A DNA stretch of 64,000 nucleotides from Petrosia ficiformis (GCA_947044365.1 OX345640.1:4018001-4082000), one strand, 5' to 3'. Counted from the first letter of the stretch, positions 36,071 through 58,929 are shown. The notes: generated by a model not told the origin, from the letters alone. Numbers and translations are program-made.

Positions 36071-37610
36071 AGTAGAAAGCCTACGATTAATTATGCTTGT
36101 ATTAAATATATACACTAGTCTGTTTTTCTTAATCTTTAATTTTCTAAATAATTATATTTTCGATTCGTAAGAATAATAATTAAATTAAACTATGTCTATT
36201 ACATTAGTAAGCCTACGATTAATTATGCTTTTATTAAATATATACACTAGTCTATTTTTCTTAATCTTCAATTTTCTATATTTTCGATTCGTAAGAATAA
36301 TAATTAAATTTGGTCCTATGATTACTTATGCTTGTATTATATATTAAATATACTAGTCTGCTTTAATTTTCTATATTTTGGATTCATTAGAGTAATGATC
36401 AAATTTTGTCTACTACAGTTCGAAAGCCTACGATTAATTACGCTTGTATTAAATAAATATGCACTATAGTCTGCTTTTCTTAGTCTTTAATTTTCTATAT
36501 TTTCGACTCGTAAGAATAATTATCAAATTTGGTCTACTACAGTAGAAAGCCTACGATTAATTATTAAATATATACACTAGTCTATTGTTCTTAATCTTTA
36601 ATTTTCTAAATAATTATATTTTCGATTCGTAAGAATAGTAATTAAATTATGTCTATTACAGTAGAAAGCCTACGATTAATTATGCTAGTATTAAATATAT
36701 GCTAGTCTGCTTTTCTTAGTCTTTAATTTTCGATTCGTAAGAATAATAATTAAATTGGTCTATTACCTATGATTACTTATGATTACTTATGCTTGTATTG
36801 AATATAGCTACTAGACTAGTCTATTTTTCTTAATCTTTTATCTTCTTTCAAGCCTTTTTCTTTTCCTAATCCAATGAATCAACTAAGTAATATCATTTTC
36901 GATTGCATTTCATTGGAAATATTTTCAAATTAATGAACCAATTTCTTTCTCTATATTTCTTGAGACTAATTTCAAATTAATTTGCGAATTAGCTGGCTAT
37001 CACATTTTCTACTTTTTTGTTATAATCGAATACACTATTTTCGATATAATTTTGTTTTCTAATTCGATTATTAGCATTTAAAAAAAATCATCATCACTGA
37101 TGTTATATACCACGCACGCATGCATCCTTCGGCAAAGAATGTTTTCAAAGTCTACAGTATTTTTGTTCGGTTTTTGTATGTTGTATACGGAAGTGCACGA
37201 AAAAGAATAGCATTGTTACATAAATTATTTAATAATTATTATTATTCTATAGACATGTATACATAAAATAATACATATTTCTTGTATTACCAATTAATAA
37301 TTAATTGCTCACCCTGCACACACCTCCCTGGCGAGGATGGGTGCGTGCATGCATGCATGCTCCCAGACCTGGCTGCACGTGCAGGAATTTGAGCTCCCTT
37401 TCATAAGCCAGAGAAGACTGTGCATGTCATCGATCTCAAGACTCAAGACGAAGAAGATTCTGCACGTACCAGGGAGGGACCCAGGACCAAGATGCGAAGG
37501 ATGTGGATAGATGGATGAAGATTAAACAACAGGTGATTCTTGTTCTTCTATGTGCATTGTTGCCATCCATGCCCATGCATGTATATAATTCATGCATATC
37601 ATATTAATAA
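36071..37610. repeat. AT-rich repeat domain and 2.95-kb duplication, first copy
   Basis: 36071-36830 is built from diverged units of about 100-140 bp containing AGCCTACGATTAATTATGCT, ACACTAGTCT and TTTTCGATTCGTAAGAATAA. 36116-37610 is repeated almost base for base at 39090-40553, including a non-repetitive tail with ACGCACGCATGCATCCTTCG and the GC-richer block. Confidence 0.9.
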
Positions 37611-38110
37611 TTCCGTTTGTCCATCATGTTAATTTGCATATTGTTTCTTCTCTCTCCCAGAAAACTCTACTTGCTACCTCCCTGTCCATCTATCCACTCT
37701 CTCTCTACCTCGTCGCATCCATACTTCAATAAGAGGTAAGTTATGTCTCCATACTCTTTTCTATATTCTATACTTTCTTCTTAAATATTATTTTATTGTG
37801 AACAGTGTATTTACTATTTTTCCTCCCTGCACAGGTCTGTTTCTGATGATTTCGAGGTTTCTTCTGGTGTTCTCTTCTTGGAATTTGGATGCTCATTTGT
37901 TCTAATCACTCCTATCAGCCAGGGTCGGCCATGCCACCCTCCTTTTCTTTTTTTTTTGGGGGGGTGGCATGGTCGGTCCTGGTTGGTAGGAGTGTGCGGG
38001 ACAAATGAGTATACCGATGCCCAGGTTGGGGACGCCGGAGGTCTCTTCGAGTCACTAGATCCAGCCCCGTGTGGGGCAGTTCCAGTACATCCGATCTACC
38101 TCATCTAGTG
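37310..38110 (+). ncRNA. Candidate spliced non-coding transcript
   Basis: Splice-like signals appear in order with no sustained ORF: a block ending AACAACAG|GTGATT at 37532, an acceptor CTCTCCCAG at 37660, a 75-nt segment ending AAGAG|GTAAG at 37735, and an acceptor CCTGCACAG at 37834. The last segment contains the hairpin at 37892-38009. The region is more GC-rich than the AT-rich sequence on both sides. Alternative: 5' UTR exons of a gene that has degenerated, or a transposon fragment. Confidence 0.3.
37892..38009 (+). ncRNA. Long hairpin, possible small-RNA precursor
   Basis: Arms 37892-37940 and 37961-38009 pair along almost 50 bp, starting CTCATTTGT and closing near CATGCCACCC, around a T/G-rich loop. 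Read as a plus-strand RNA, eight of the eleven non-identical positions become G-U pairs and the other three form one internal loop. Confidence 0.5.
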
Positions 38111-38111
38111 T

Positions 38112-38415
38112 TCCAGTTACAGTCTAACTACCTCATCCAGTTCCAGTCTACTTCGACCAGTGCTCCAGTTCCAGTCTAATTCGACCAGTGCTCCAGTTCC
38201 AGTCTACTTCATCCTATAGGACCATCTTCATTGGAATCTCTCTTCGATCTGCAAGGACTCGTCTTCATTGGGATTTCCCTTCTGCAAGGACTCATCTTCA
38301 TTGGGATTCCTCTTCCGCAAGGACTCATCTTCATTGGGATTTCTCTTCCATCTGCAAGGACTCATTTTCATTGGGGATTTCCCTTCTGCAAGGACTCATC
38401 TTCATTCATTGCTTA
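38112..38415. repeat. Short tandem repeats
   Basis: First three to four copies of a CCAGTTCCAGTCTA unit, then about five copies of a ~32-bp unit with GCAAGGACTCATCTTCATTG. Unique to this gap between the duplicated AT-rich blocks. Confidence 0.85.
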
Positions 38416-38569
38416 TTCATCTCAATGGCCGTTAGTTCCTTCAAATATATTGTTTGTTTTTTGTTTTTTTTCTGAAAAAAAGTGTATTTCAATTGTATTT
38501 TCAAATGTTTCTTTCAAATGTTGTTTTCAATATAATAGTCAATAATTGTAAGGAAATGTTACTAAGAAT

Positions 38570-40553
38570 AATAATCAAATTTGGTCTATTACAGTAAAAA
38601 GCCTACGATTAATTATGCTTGTATTAAATATATACACTAGTCTATTTAATTTTCTATATTTTCAATTCGTAAGTATAATAATTAAATTGGTCCTATGATT
38701 ACTTATGCTTGTATTAAATATATACACTAGTCTATTTTTCTTAATCTTTAATTTTCTAAATAATTAAATTAAATTAATTTATGTCTATTACATTAGTAAG
38801 CCTACGATTAATTATGCTTGTATTAAATATATACACTAGTCTAATTTTCTTAATCTTCAATTTTCTATATTTTCGATTCGTAAGAATAATAATTAAATTT
38901 GGTCCTATGATTACTTATGCTTGTATTATATATTAAATATACTAGTCTGCTTTTCTTAGTCTTTAATTTTCTATATTTTGGATTCGTAAGAATAATAATT
39001 AAATTATGTCTATTACAGTAGAAAGCTTACGATTAATTATGCTTGAATTAAATATATACACTAGTCTATTTTTCTTAATCTTTAATTTTCACTAGTCTGT
39101 TTTTCTTAATCTTTGATTTTCTAAATAATTATATTTTCGATTCGTAAGAATAATAATATGTCTATTACATTAGTAAGCCTACGATTAATTATGCTTTTAT
39201 TAAATATATACACTAGTCTATTTTTCTTAATCTTCAATTTTCTATATTTTCGATTCGTAAGAATAATAATTAAATTTGGTCCTATGATTACTTATGCTTG
39301 TATTATATATTAAATATACTAGTCTGCTTTAATATTTTGGATTCATAAGAGTAATGATCAAATTTTGTCTACTACAGTTTGAAAGCCTACGATTAATTAC
39401 GCTTGTATTAAATATGCACTATAGTCTGCTTTTCTTAGTCTTTAATTTTCTATATTTTCGACTCGTAAGAATAATTATCAAATTTGGTCTACTACAGTAG
39501 AAAGCCTACGATTAATTATTAAATATATACACTAGTCTATTGTTCTTAATCTTTAATTTTCTAAATAATTATATTTTCGATTCGTAAGAATAGTAATTAA
39601 ATTATGTCTATTACAGTAGAAAGCCTACGATTAATTATGCTAGTATTAAATATATGCTAGTCTGCTTTTCTTAGTCTTTAATTTTCGATTCGTAAGAATA
39701 ATAATTAAATTGGTCTATTACCTATGATTACTTATGATTACTTATGCTTGTATTGAATATAGCTACTAGACTAGTCTATTTTTCTTAATCTTTTATCTTC
39801 TTTCAAGCCTTTTTCTTTTCCTAATCCAATGAATCAACTAAGTAATATCATTTTCGATTGCATTTCATTGGAAATATTTTCAAATTAATGAACCAATTTC
39901 TTTCTCTATATTTCTTGAGACTAATTTCAAATTAATTTGCGAATTAGCTGGCTATCACATTTTCTACTTTTTTGTTATAATCGAATACACTATTTTCGAT
40001 ATAATTTTGTTTTCTAATTCGATTATTAGCATTTAAAAAAAATCATCATCACTGATGTTATATACCACGCACGCATGCATCCTTCGGCAAAGAATGTTTT
40101 CAAAGTCTACAGTATTTTTGTATGTTATACGGAAGTGCACGAAAAAGAATAGCATTGTTACATAAATTATTTAATAATTATTATTATTCTATAGACATGT
40201 ATACATAAAATAATACATATTTCTTGTATTACCAATTAATAATTAATTGCTCACCCTGCACACACCTCCCTGGCGAGGATGGGTGCGTGCATGCATGCTC
40301 CCAGACCTGGCTGCACGTGCAGGAATTTGAGCTCCCTTTCATAAGCCAGAGAAGACTGTGCATGTCATCGATCTCAAGACTCAAGACGAAGAAGATTCTG
40401 CACGTACCAGGGAGGGACCCAGGACCAAGATGCGAAGGATGTGGATAGATGGATGAAGATTAAACAACAGGTGATTCTTGTTCTTCTATGTGCATTGTCG
40501 CCATCCATGCCCATGCATGTATATAATTCATGCATATCATATTAATAATTCCC
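38570..40553. repeat. AT-rich repeat domain and 2.95-kb duplication, second copy
   Basis: 39090-40553 repeats 36116-37610 with few differences. 38570-39089 is more of the same CCTACGATTAATTATG units. The match stops at TTAATAATTCC, after which 40556 onward differs from 37613. Confidence 0.9.
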
Positions 40554-42509
40554 AGTCGTTGCAGTAAATTTTAGTAATCTAATAAGTAGGTGTGGTACTT
40601 CCTCTCTGACAGGTTTAAACAAGCGCCGTCGGGACGGGACCCTCGCCTACGTGGCAAAGTAATACAAAGCACAACATTCTTTTTCGAAATATAATAAAGT
40701 TTGTGTATGAAACAAACAATACTTTTGTTACATGGAATAAAAATATAAATTTGAAAAACATTTATGGGCATTAATGTGGTACTAGGGAGTGGGCGGATGC
40801 GACTCCAATCAGTTTCAAAATAGAATATTATATAATATGACTCTAACCTGGTGTAATAGCAACCTTCATATCTTCTGATCATCTTTATATTTGTCTGGAA
40901 GACAGAGTGTTGGAAAAATCTCCATTTTTGCAATCGCAATAAGTACAAAACCAAGAAAGCCACGCCCACCAATCATGGCGTGCACCAAGTACAATGTATT
41001 TTGAGAAAACAAATAGAGCCGTTTTCTAAAAATTCTTTTTACTTTTATAGTTACAAGAGGCTGAAGAAAGCTGAATTCTGTAGCTTTTCACTGAAACCAT
41101 AAAATTTACCTTTCTAGACACTATCAAACTCCGATCTTTCTCAGAGACCAACTACAGTTACCCCGCCATTGTTTGCCACCCACCACCCCCTCCACCACCC
41201 AGTGAAAACATTTAGGCCCAATAATTATACCCCTGGGTGGGTGTGGCTTCCAAAAAATACAGAATGGAACCAGATTGTATGCAGCAAGAACCTGGCAAGA
41301 CTAGAAACCGATTGGAGTTTCAACTACCCCTCCCCCTAGTACAACCTTGATATTTGTTAACTTTCTTAATTAATGCAACTGCTAAGTTTAACTGTTAATT
41401 AAAACTGTTATAACTTTATATCCTAAAGGACAAAATAAGAATATCAATGAAAGAAGTGTATAATTTGTAGATATATCTTACATCTAGTTCTCTGTTTTCC
41501 TAAACAATGAAGAAGTTCTCAAGTCTACCTCTAAAGTCCATGAAAACGAATCACCTATACCACGTGTTTAGTATGCAAACATGCACGTACGTGCACATAC
41601 CTGTAGTTGGAGCTAGGTAGCTTTCTATTTTGCATCAATGGTGGTGTAGTAGCAACCAGTATCTTGATTGTTTTTGGTTTGAAGTGTTTCTTGGCTATTT
41701 ACTCTCTTTATTGCCCTCGTTTCATCTTGAAGTTGTGAAACGTAACTGTGAGTTATAAAAATTGTCATAACTTTAGAACCAAAAGATTTTAGGAAGAATT
41801 CCAGAAAAAGTGCTAATAGACACACGGACAGACAAAACGATTACCGTACCCTTCCGCCTACGCTACGCAGCGAGGGTAAAAATTGAAAGTGCTATATAAT
41901 TATGTAGGGATGGCTGAGAACTATATACAGATAAGTTTTAATACACACACACATCTATTCATATCTAATGTTTTTATGACTATCAACACCCACTAGATGA
42001 CCAAAGATTGTCTTTAAGGTAGAGAACCTGCGAGTAGCAAAACTGGCAAAATCTTCATTATTAGCTATAATTATTATTATTATTTTCCAGACAAATGTTT
42101 GTTGAACTATCACAATGATTCTAGCACCATTCCAATCGCATTCTGATCTACAAATATCGAGACAATAGTTTCAGATACTATGAAAGAAGACAGTCTCAAC
42201 GACAGCGAAGATTTGATCTCGAATTGGACGCCATTTTTATAAGTGTACTCATAAATTTAGCCACATGGTTCAAAGTTATTAATACTCACAGAGTATAGCA
42301 CATAAATTAAAAAAACAGAATAGTAATTACAGTAGTTGGAGATCTTCCAAAATATTAAGACAAACGATTTAGAATGATAAGTTTGAATAGTTTCGAGAAA
42401 ACAGATGACAGTAATTCCTCTATAGAATCCGCTTCAGCAGCTTGAGTCCTATTCGAATGGTTTTCAGTAGAATTAATCGATTCACAAGTAACATTTAATG
42501 AAATCGAGA
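40554..42509. other. Intergenic region with dispersed repeats, no gene
   Basis: Contains two GC-richer patches, 40615-40660 (CCGTCGGGACGGGACCC hairpin) and 41840-41880 (CTTCCGCCTACGCTACGCAG). The latter joins a segment, 41690-41840, that reads like the end of a dispersed repeat; a diverged relative may be at 63050-63115. ORFs of 60-130 codons here show no recognisable family. Confidence 0.55.
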
Positions 42510-42516
42510 TGGGCAA

Positions 42517-44332
42517 ATCAAACCGATTTAGTGATCGGTCTGGTAACCGATTTGGTAACCGATCTGGTAATTGATCTGGTAACCGATCTGGTAACCGATT
42601 TAGTGATCGATCTGGTAACCGATCTGGTAACCGATTTGGTGATGATGTGGTAACCAATTTGGTAACCGATTTAGTGATCGAGCTGGTAACCGATTTGGTA
42701 ACCGATTTGGTAACCAATTTAGTAACCGATCTGGTAACCAATTTGGTAACCGATCTGGTAACCGATCTAGTGATGGATCTGGTAACCGATTTGGTGATGG
42801 ATCTGGTAACCGATTTGGTAACTGATCTGGTAACCGATCTGGTGACCGATTTGGTAACTGATCTGGTAACTGATGTGGTAACCGATTTAGTGATCGATCT
42901 GGTAACCGATTTGGTAACCAATTTGGTAATCGATCTGGTAACCGATTTAGTAACCGATCTGGTAACCAATTTGGTAACTGATCTGGTAACCGATCTGGTA
43001 ACTGATCTGGTAACCGATTTAGTGATCGATCTGGTAACCGATTTAGTAACCGATCTGGTAACCAATTTGGTAACCGATCTGGTAACCGATCTGGTAACTG
43101 ATCTGGTAACCGATTTAGTGATCGATCTGGTGACCAAATTGGTAACCGATCTGGTAACTGATCTGGTAACCGATCTGGTAACCAATTTAGTGATCGATCT
43201 GGTAACCGATTTAGTGATCGATCTGGTAACCGATTTGGTAACTGATCTGGTAACTGATCTGGTGACCAATTTGGTAACCGATCTGGTAACTGATGTGGTA
43301 ACCGATCTGGTAACCGATTTGGTAACCGATCTGGTAACCGATTTAGTAACCGATCTGGTAACCAATTTGGTAACCGATCTGGTAACCAATCTGGTAACTG
43401 ATCTGGTAACCAATTTAGTGATCGATCTGGTAACCAATCTGGTAACCGATTTGGTGATGGATGTGGTAACCAATTTGGTAACCGATTTAGTGATCGAGCT
43501 GGTAACCGATTTGGTAACCGATTTGGTAACCGATCTGGTAACCAATTTAGTAACCGATCTGGTAACCAATTTGGTAACCGATCTGGTAACCGATCTAGTG
43601 ATGGATCTGGTAACCGATTTGGTGATGGATCTGGTAACCGATTTGGTAACTGATCTGGTAACCGATCTGGTGACCGATTTGGTAACTGATCTGGTAACTG
43701 ATGTGGTAACCGATTTAGTGATCGATCTGGTAACCGATTTGGTAACCAATTTGGTAATCGATCTGGTAACCAATTTAGTAACCGATCTGGTAACCAATTT
43801 GGTAACCGATCTGGTAACCGATCTGGTAACTGATCTGGTAACCGATTTAGTGATCGATCTGGTAACCGATTTAGTAACCGATCTGGTAACCAATTTGGTA
43901 ACCGATCTGGTAACCGATCTGGTAACTGATCTGGTAACCGATTTAGTGATCGATCTGGTAACCGATTTGGTAACCGATCTGGTAACCAATTTAGTAACCG
44001 ATCTGGTAACCAATTTGGTAACCGATCTGGTAACCGATCTAGAATCGATCTGGTAACTGATCTGATCTAGTAATCGATCTGCTAATTGATCTGGTAACCG
44101 ATTTGGTGACCAATCTGGTAACTGATCTGATCTAGTAATCGATCTGCTAATTGATCTGGTAACCGATTTGGTGACCAATTTGGTAACCAATCTGGTAACC
44201 AATCTGGTGATCGATTTGATAACCGATTTAGTGATCGCTCTGGTAACCGATCTGGTAACTGATCTGGTAACCGATCTGGTGACTGATTTGGTAACCGATC
44301 TGGTAACCGATTTAGTCACTGATTTGGTAATT
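42517..44332. repeat. 12-bp satellite, array 2, with 816-bp higher-order period
   Basis: About 150 copies of the unit of array 1. The variant order repeats: GATGTGGTAACCAATTTGG at 42644 recurs at 43460, and the ~500 bp after each are nearly the same, i.e. 68 units of 12 bp. Long frames on both strands (469 codons plus, 654 codons minus) follow from the 12-bp period. Confidence 0.97.
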
Positions 44333-44464
44333 TATCTTGCCATTTTATAAATTACAGAACTTTACTTTTAGTAAATCAGAATAATATATTTATTTCTAAT
44401 TATTATGATGTAGTCATAATTGTATACCTATCAAACATATCAATTGCACATATCCTATTACAGC

Positions 44465-44980
44465 TCATTTATTAAAATTGAGTTGTGGATAATTTGAATG
44501 ATCTTCTTTATATCTTCCATTATGTTGAACGTCTTTTAGTCTTTGTCTATACTCAAATGGCAAACCTACTTCTTGTGCTCCCTCTTGTATTGTAGAAAGG
44601 TAGTACGGTGAAGGCAATCCAATAGGGAACTTATCATTGATGTAGTAGCATGAACATTGGAACTTTTTTCCAGTTTCATCAGTGACTTGAACATTTAGTT
44701 TCCCAAGCATACCAGTGTCTGCTCCTTCCTGCTGGTCAAGAACCGATTCTTCTTCATTTTTGATTCTCCACACAGCTCCCCAGATGCTTTTACCTTCTTT
44801 TTTTCTTATAGATGCCATAGCACCTTGCCACCAGTTATCCCCTCTCTCAAAGAACACTATCTCATAACCATCCAATTTGGCTGGACATACCAGTTCTGCT
44901 GATGGAGCACTAACTATCAGTCGGTCTTTTTTTAAGTTAGATGCAAAACCAAAGTACAGGAAACATCCTTGTTCCTCCAT
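44465..44980 (-). CDS. GGCT: Gamma-glutamylcyclotransferase
   Basis: Single-exon frame of 171 aa. Matches vertebrate GGCT: FLYFGFASNL (residues 7-16) is the substrate-binding loop, usually YGSNL; WGAVWRI at 67-73; LDQQEG with the catalytic Glu at residue 85 (Glu98 in human GGCT); SPYYLSTIQEGAQEVGLPFEY near the C-terminus matches SPQYKKIICMGAKENGLPLEY. The enzyme releases 5-oxoproline from gamma-glutamyl amino acids in glutathione turnover; cytosolic. Its Gly-to-Ala change in the loop is unusual but mild. It is downstream of the RGS gene on the same strand, 311 bp after that stop codon; 44981-45291 shows no other gene. A broken partial copy is at 34455-34799. Confidence 0.93.
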   Translation of the reverse strand: MEEQGCFLYFGFASNLKKDRLIVSAPSAELVCPAKLDGYEIVFFERGDNWWQGAMASIRKKEGKSIWGAVWRIKNEEESVLDQQEGADTGMLGKLNVQVTDETGKKFQCSCYYINDKFPIGLPSPYYLSTIQEGAQEVGLPFEYRQRLKDVQHNGRYKEDHSNYPQLNFNK

Positions 44981-45291
44981 TTAATATTGCACACACTGAG
45001 CCACACCCATCAATTTTCTCATTATAATTACATAACACAAAGAGCTTAATTATAATTAGAATAAATTAAAACTTGATTATGCATAATGTATAATTGTAAC
45101 TATAGATACAACCAAAACAGCAATTGTTATTGTATTGATGACAAAATTATAAAATTATACATCCCCCCTGAAAATGAATGATTCACCTGACTAAATAAAA
45201 AAAAATATCAACAAAGATGATTAGTTGTTCATGTTAAAAAACAATTACAAAACACGAAATAGTAACAATTATTTCTGAAGATAACATGACT

Positions 45292-55892
<10,601 letters not shown>

Positions 55893-55984
55893 CTACAGAA
55901 GACAAGAAACAAACACTAAATTTTAGAATGAGTAGTTCAGTTTATATGGAGCTGAATGAATTTTAGATTATTGATTAATTTATA

Positions 55985-56385
55985 TATGAGCAAAGTGGAT
56001 GATGTAGATGTATGCTTGTTGAGACCACACCTCTAGTGAGTGATGTACATGTATGCTTGTTGAGACAACACCTCTCATGAGTGATGTACATGTAGGCTTG
56101 TTGAGACCACACCTCTTGTGAGTGATGTACATGTATGCTTGTTGAGACAACACCTCTCACGAGTAGTGTACATGTATGCTTGTTGAGACTACACCTCTCA
56201 CGAGTAGTGTACATGTATGCTTGTTGAGACTACACCTCTCACGAGTAGTGTACATGTATGCTTGTTGAGACTACACCTCTTGTGAGTGATGTACATGTAT
56301 GCTTGTTGAGACCACACCTTTCACGAGTAGTGTACATGTATGCTTGTTGAGACCACACCTCTAGGGAGTGATGTACATGTACATG
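55985..56385. repeat. 41-bp minisatellite, ~9 copies
   Basis: Unit GTACATGTATGCTTGTTGAG then ACYACACCTCT with a short variable GAGT tail. Upstream of the first resolved RGS exon. Confidence 0.95.
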
Positions 56386-56574
56386 TATGCTTTGCTGTTC
56401 ACAAGAGTAAGTGGGTGCTTTAACTGATGTATAGTGATGCATAGGTGAGCGATGCAAGCTCAACCGAGTGCTGTATGAGTTTTCAAACATGTACAACACG
56501 ATTTTGATATATTACATCAAACTTTGATACACACACACATTAAAGTAAAATAGGGATAGTACATGTATTTACAT

Positions 56575-56577
<3 letters not shown>

Positions 56578-56640
<63 letters not shown>
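56578..56640. repeat. (TA)n microsatellite
   Basis: Uninterrupted TA dinucleotides for about 60 bp. Confidence 0.97.
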
Positions 56641-56644
<4 letters not shown>

Positions 56645-58528
56645 CACTAATCATACTTTAGAGATAGTACTATAGTTGATACATTTGAAGTGATTGTTGA
56701 TATATCTACATTTTCAATAATTTGCATATGTAATTACACACGTGGAAATTATCAATGTGTAGATTCATTGGTAAGTAAAGATTAGTAAACGTTTACTATC
56801 AAAGCCACATACTATCTCTGTTGTGTCATCAAACATCTCGTGTATGTATGGTTAACTGTTGATGGAGCTGGAGGTCAAAGGTTTCTGATATATCAATATA
56901 TTATGATATTTTGTCATATCGATATAAAATTGTAACATCGTCCAGCACTAGCCAGTAGATGTAGTTACAGTATATATAATTATATATACATGTATCTCAA
57001 TGCAGCGAAACATCAAAGTAAACCACAGGTTTATAAATCAGTATTCATACATGTTAAAACATGCCTGAGGTTTGACATAGTATATCTTTTTATTGTTATT
57101 ATAATTATTATCTAATTACAAACTCATTAGCAAATCTATAAACGGCCTTTCATCATTGAATAGTTCATTATCAATATTATTGTGTACATAATACAATATT
57201 TGCTATCAACAATTCTATGAATATAAGTTAAGAAATTCTATCTACCACTACTTGTTCCATCTCTCTAATTATTGTACCTGTCCGTGACTTTATAATTGAA
57301 TTATTTCAAAACACACACCATCAGTATATTATTGTAAAACTAACTATCACTCCTCATGACAGTAGTAGCTAGTAGCATTGATAATGATAACAGTACTGAG
57401 TCTATAGATGTACTGACTGATACCATGGAAACCAAAGGCTGTATAGACATTAGAAAACCTTCTATATATGGTTAAATTACTATGCACCTCTCTTATTGCA
57501 GTACCTTTCACAATAACTGTTATTTTAACTCTCCAAATAAAGCACCTTTTTCGTCAATAATTATTTATTAGGGTGTGCATTAATTGGAATGAGTACAGTA
57601 TACATTTACTACTTAATATTAATTATAAATGTAAGCAGTATAATCACACATTGAATGTACACTTTCATGAAATTGAATAAGCACGACTTCATACAGTGGC
57701 TAGTGGGACACATGCAATCTCTTCACCCGAAATATCTTCACAATGCTCTATACAAGAATGTTAGGCAAAGCTATTTGAGCAATGAAGTTGTTTGATATTG
57801 TTTTAAGCTTTCAGAATCTCTATTTCATTTAAGCTGGGTAATTCTCTTAGTATCTACAAGTAAGTAAGTCTACTATCAAGCCACACCCCATCTTTGTATT
57901 TTGGTTTCAGGAAACACAAACGGTATTGATTTGCTACACAGCACTTTGATCAAAATACTGTCAACTCTTATCAAAATGTTCAGACAGCATGGTGATACAT
58001 TCCTGTCAGTTCATTCAATTTTAAAAGTTTAGAACTTCCCACACACCATAAATATGACCTCTTCCTTTATTTGTTAAGAAGAACACTGATATATACACAT
58101 AAAGTGTATAGTACATGGTCATACATACCTGTACATGTACAGAAAGTATTTAGTACATGGTCATACATACATGTACACGAAATGTATAGTACATGATCAT
58201 ACATGTACATACACAAAGTGCAAAGTACAGTACATGGTCATACATGTACATACATTGTACATGTACAGAAGTCATTATCATACATGTACATGTACACATG
58301 TACATGAAGTACATGGTCATTTATACACAAAGTGTATATAGTACATGATCATACATACACAAAGTGTATATAGTACATGATCATACAGTGTACACAAAGT
58401 GTATAGTATATGTATTAACCATGTATGTTTCTTCTATAATTATGTATCTATCTATCTATACATCACTGTAGATATATATGTATAAGATAATTAAAATATG
58501 AATAAATAAAAAAGGCAAAGACACTAAC

Positions 58529-58623
58529 CACATTCAAATTAAATTTATTATGAGTTAAATGATTTCCAAATATACAAGTACTAATAGAATAGCTATGAGT
58601 CCCTCCTACACATACACTCAAAA
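58529..58623 (-). CDS. Candidate upstream exon of the RGS gene
   Basis: A 95-nt segment between CTTCAG (acceptor side) and GTTAGT (donor side) stays open as VGGTHSYSISTCIFGNHLTH followed by NKFNLNV. It ends in phase 0, which is what the exon at 55892 needs. The IFGNHL spacing before FLETQ is one residue short of the F..LL...F..FL pattern of RGS boxes, so the match is weak. Confidence 0.3.
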
Positions 58624-58929
58624 CTGAAGACTACAAATTACAAGGCATATAGTACTACAAGGATTCATTGTGTGACAACAATCACTAACAAACTAATAAA
58701 GTCAGTTCACATTCATGATGACCTCAAGGTGTGTTGTGACTTTATAATGTAATATACGTAGTTATAAGTTATTGGATTTGAGACATGAGAAAGTCATTAG
58801 CAATGATTATCGGTCATTACATTTTCTCAATGAGTATATATCATGTTACCACAATAATATAATTATGTTCATGTACATTTACATTTACATGTACATGTAC
58901 AAGTACATATACATGTACATGTCATTGGC

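Larger units (their letters stand above)
55893..58528. other. Upstream region of RGS gene, no exon recognised
   Basis: Besides the repeats listed separately it holds sequence at 56860-56950 whose end (ATCGTCCAGCACTA) mirrors TAGGGCTGGGTGGTATA at 55300, perhaps two ends of hAT-like elements. 58100-58420 is a ~36-bp TACATGGTCATACATACATG repeat. I searched for the missing start of the RGS box and found none I trust. Confidence 0.5.

Noticed and set aside
40571..40972. 133-codon minus ORF
   Set aside because: No recognisable domain, low-complexity composition, covers a dispersed-repeat edge, and no splice or start support.
42355..44319. 654-codon minus-strand ORF (Ser-Val-Thr-Arg repeats) and 469-codon plus ORF as a novel repeat protein
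   Set aside because: The 12-bp satellite is a multiple of three and lacks stops in several frames on both strands, so long ORFs are expected. No start context, splice pattern or non-repeat domain supports translation; the 55-residue unique tail is unremarkable.
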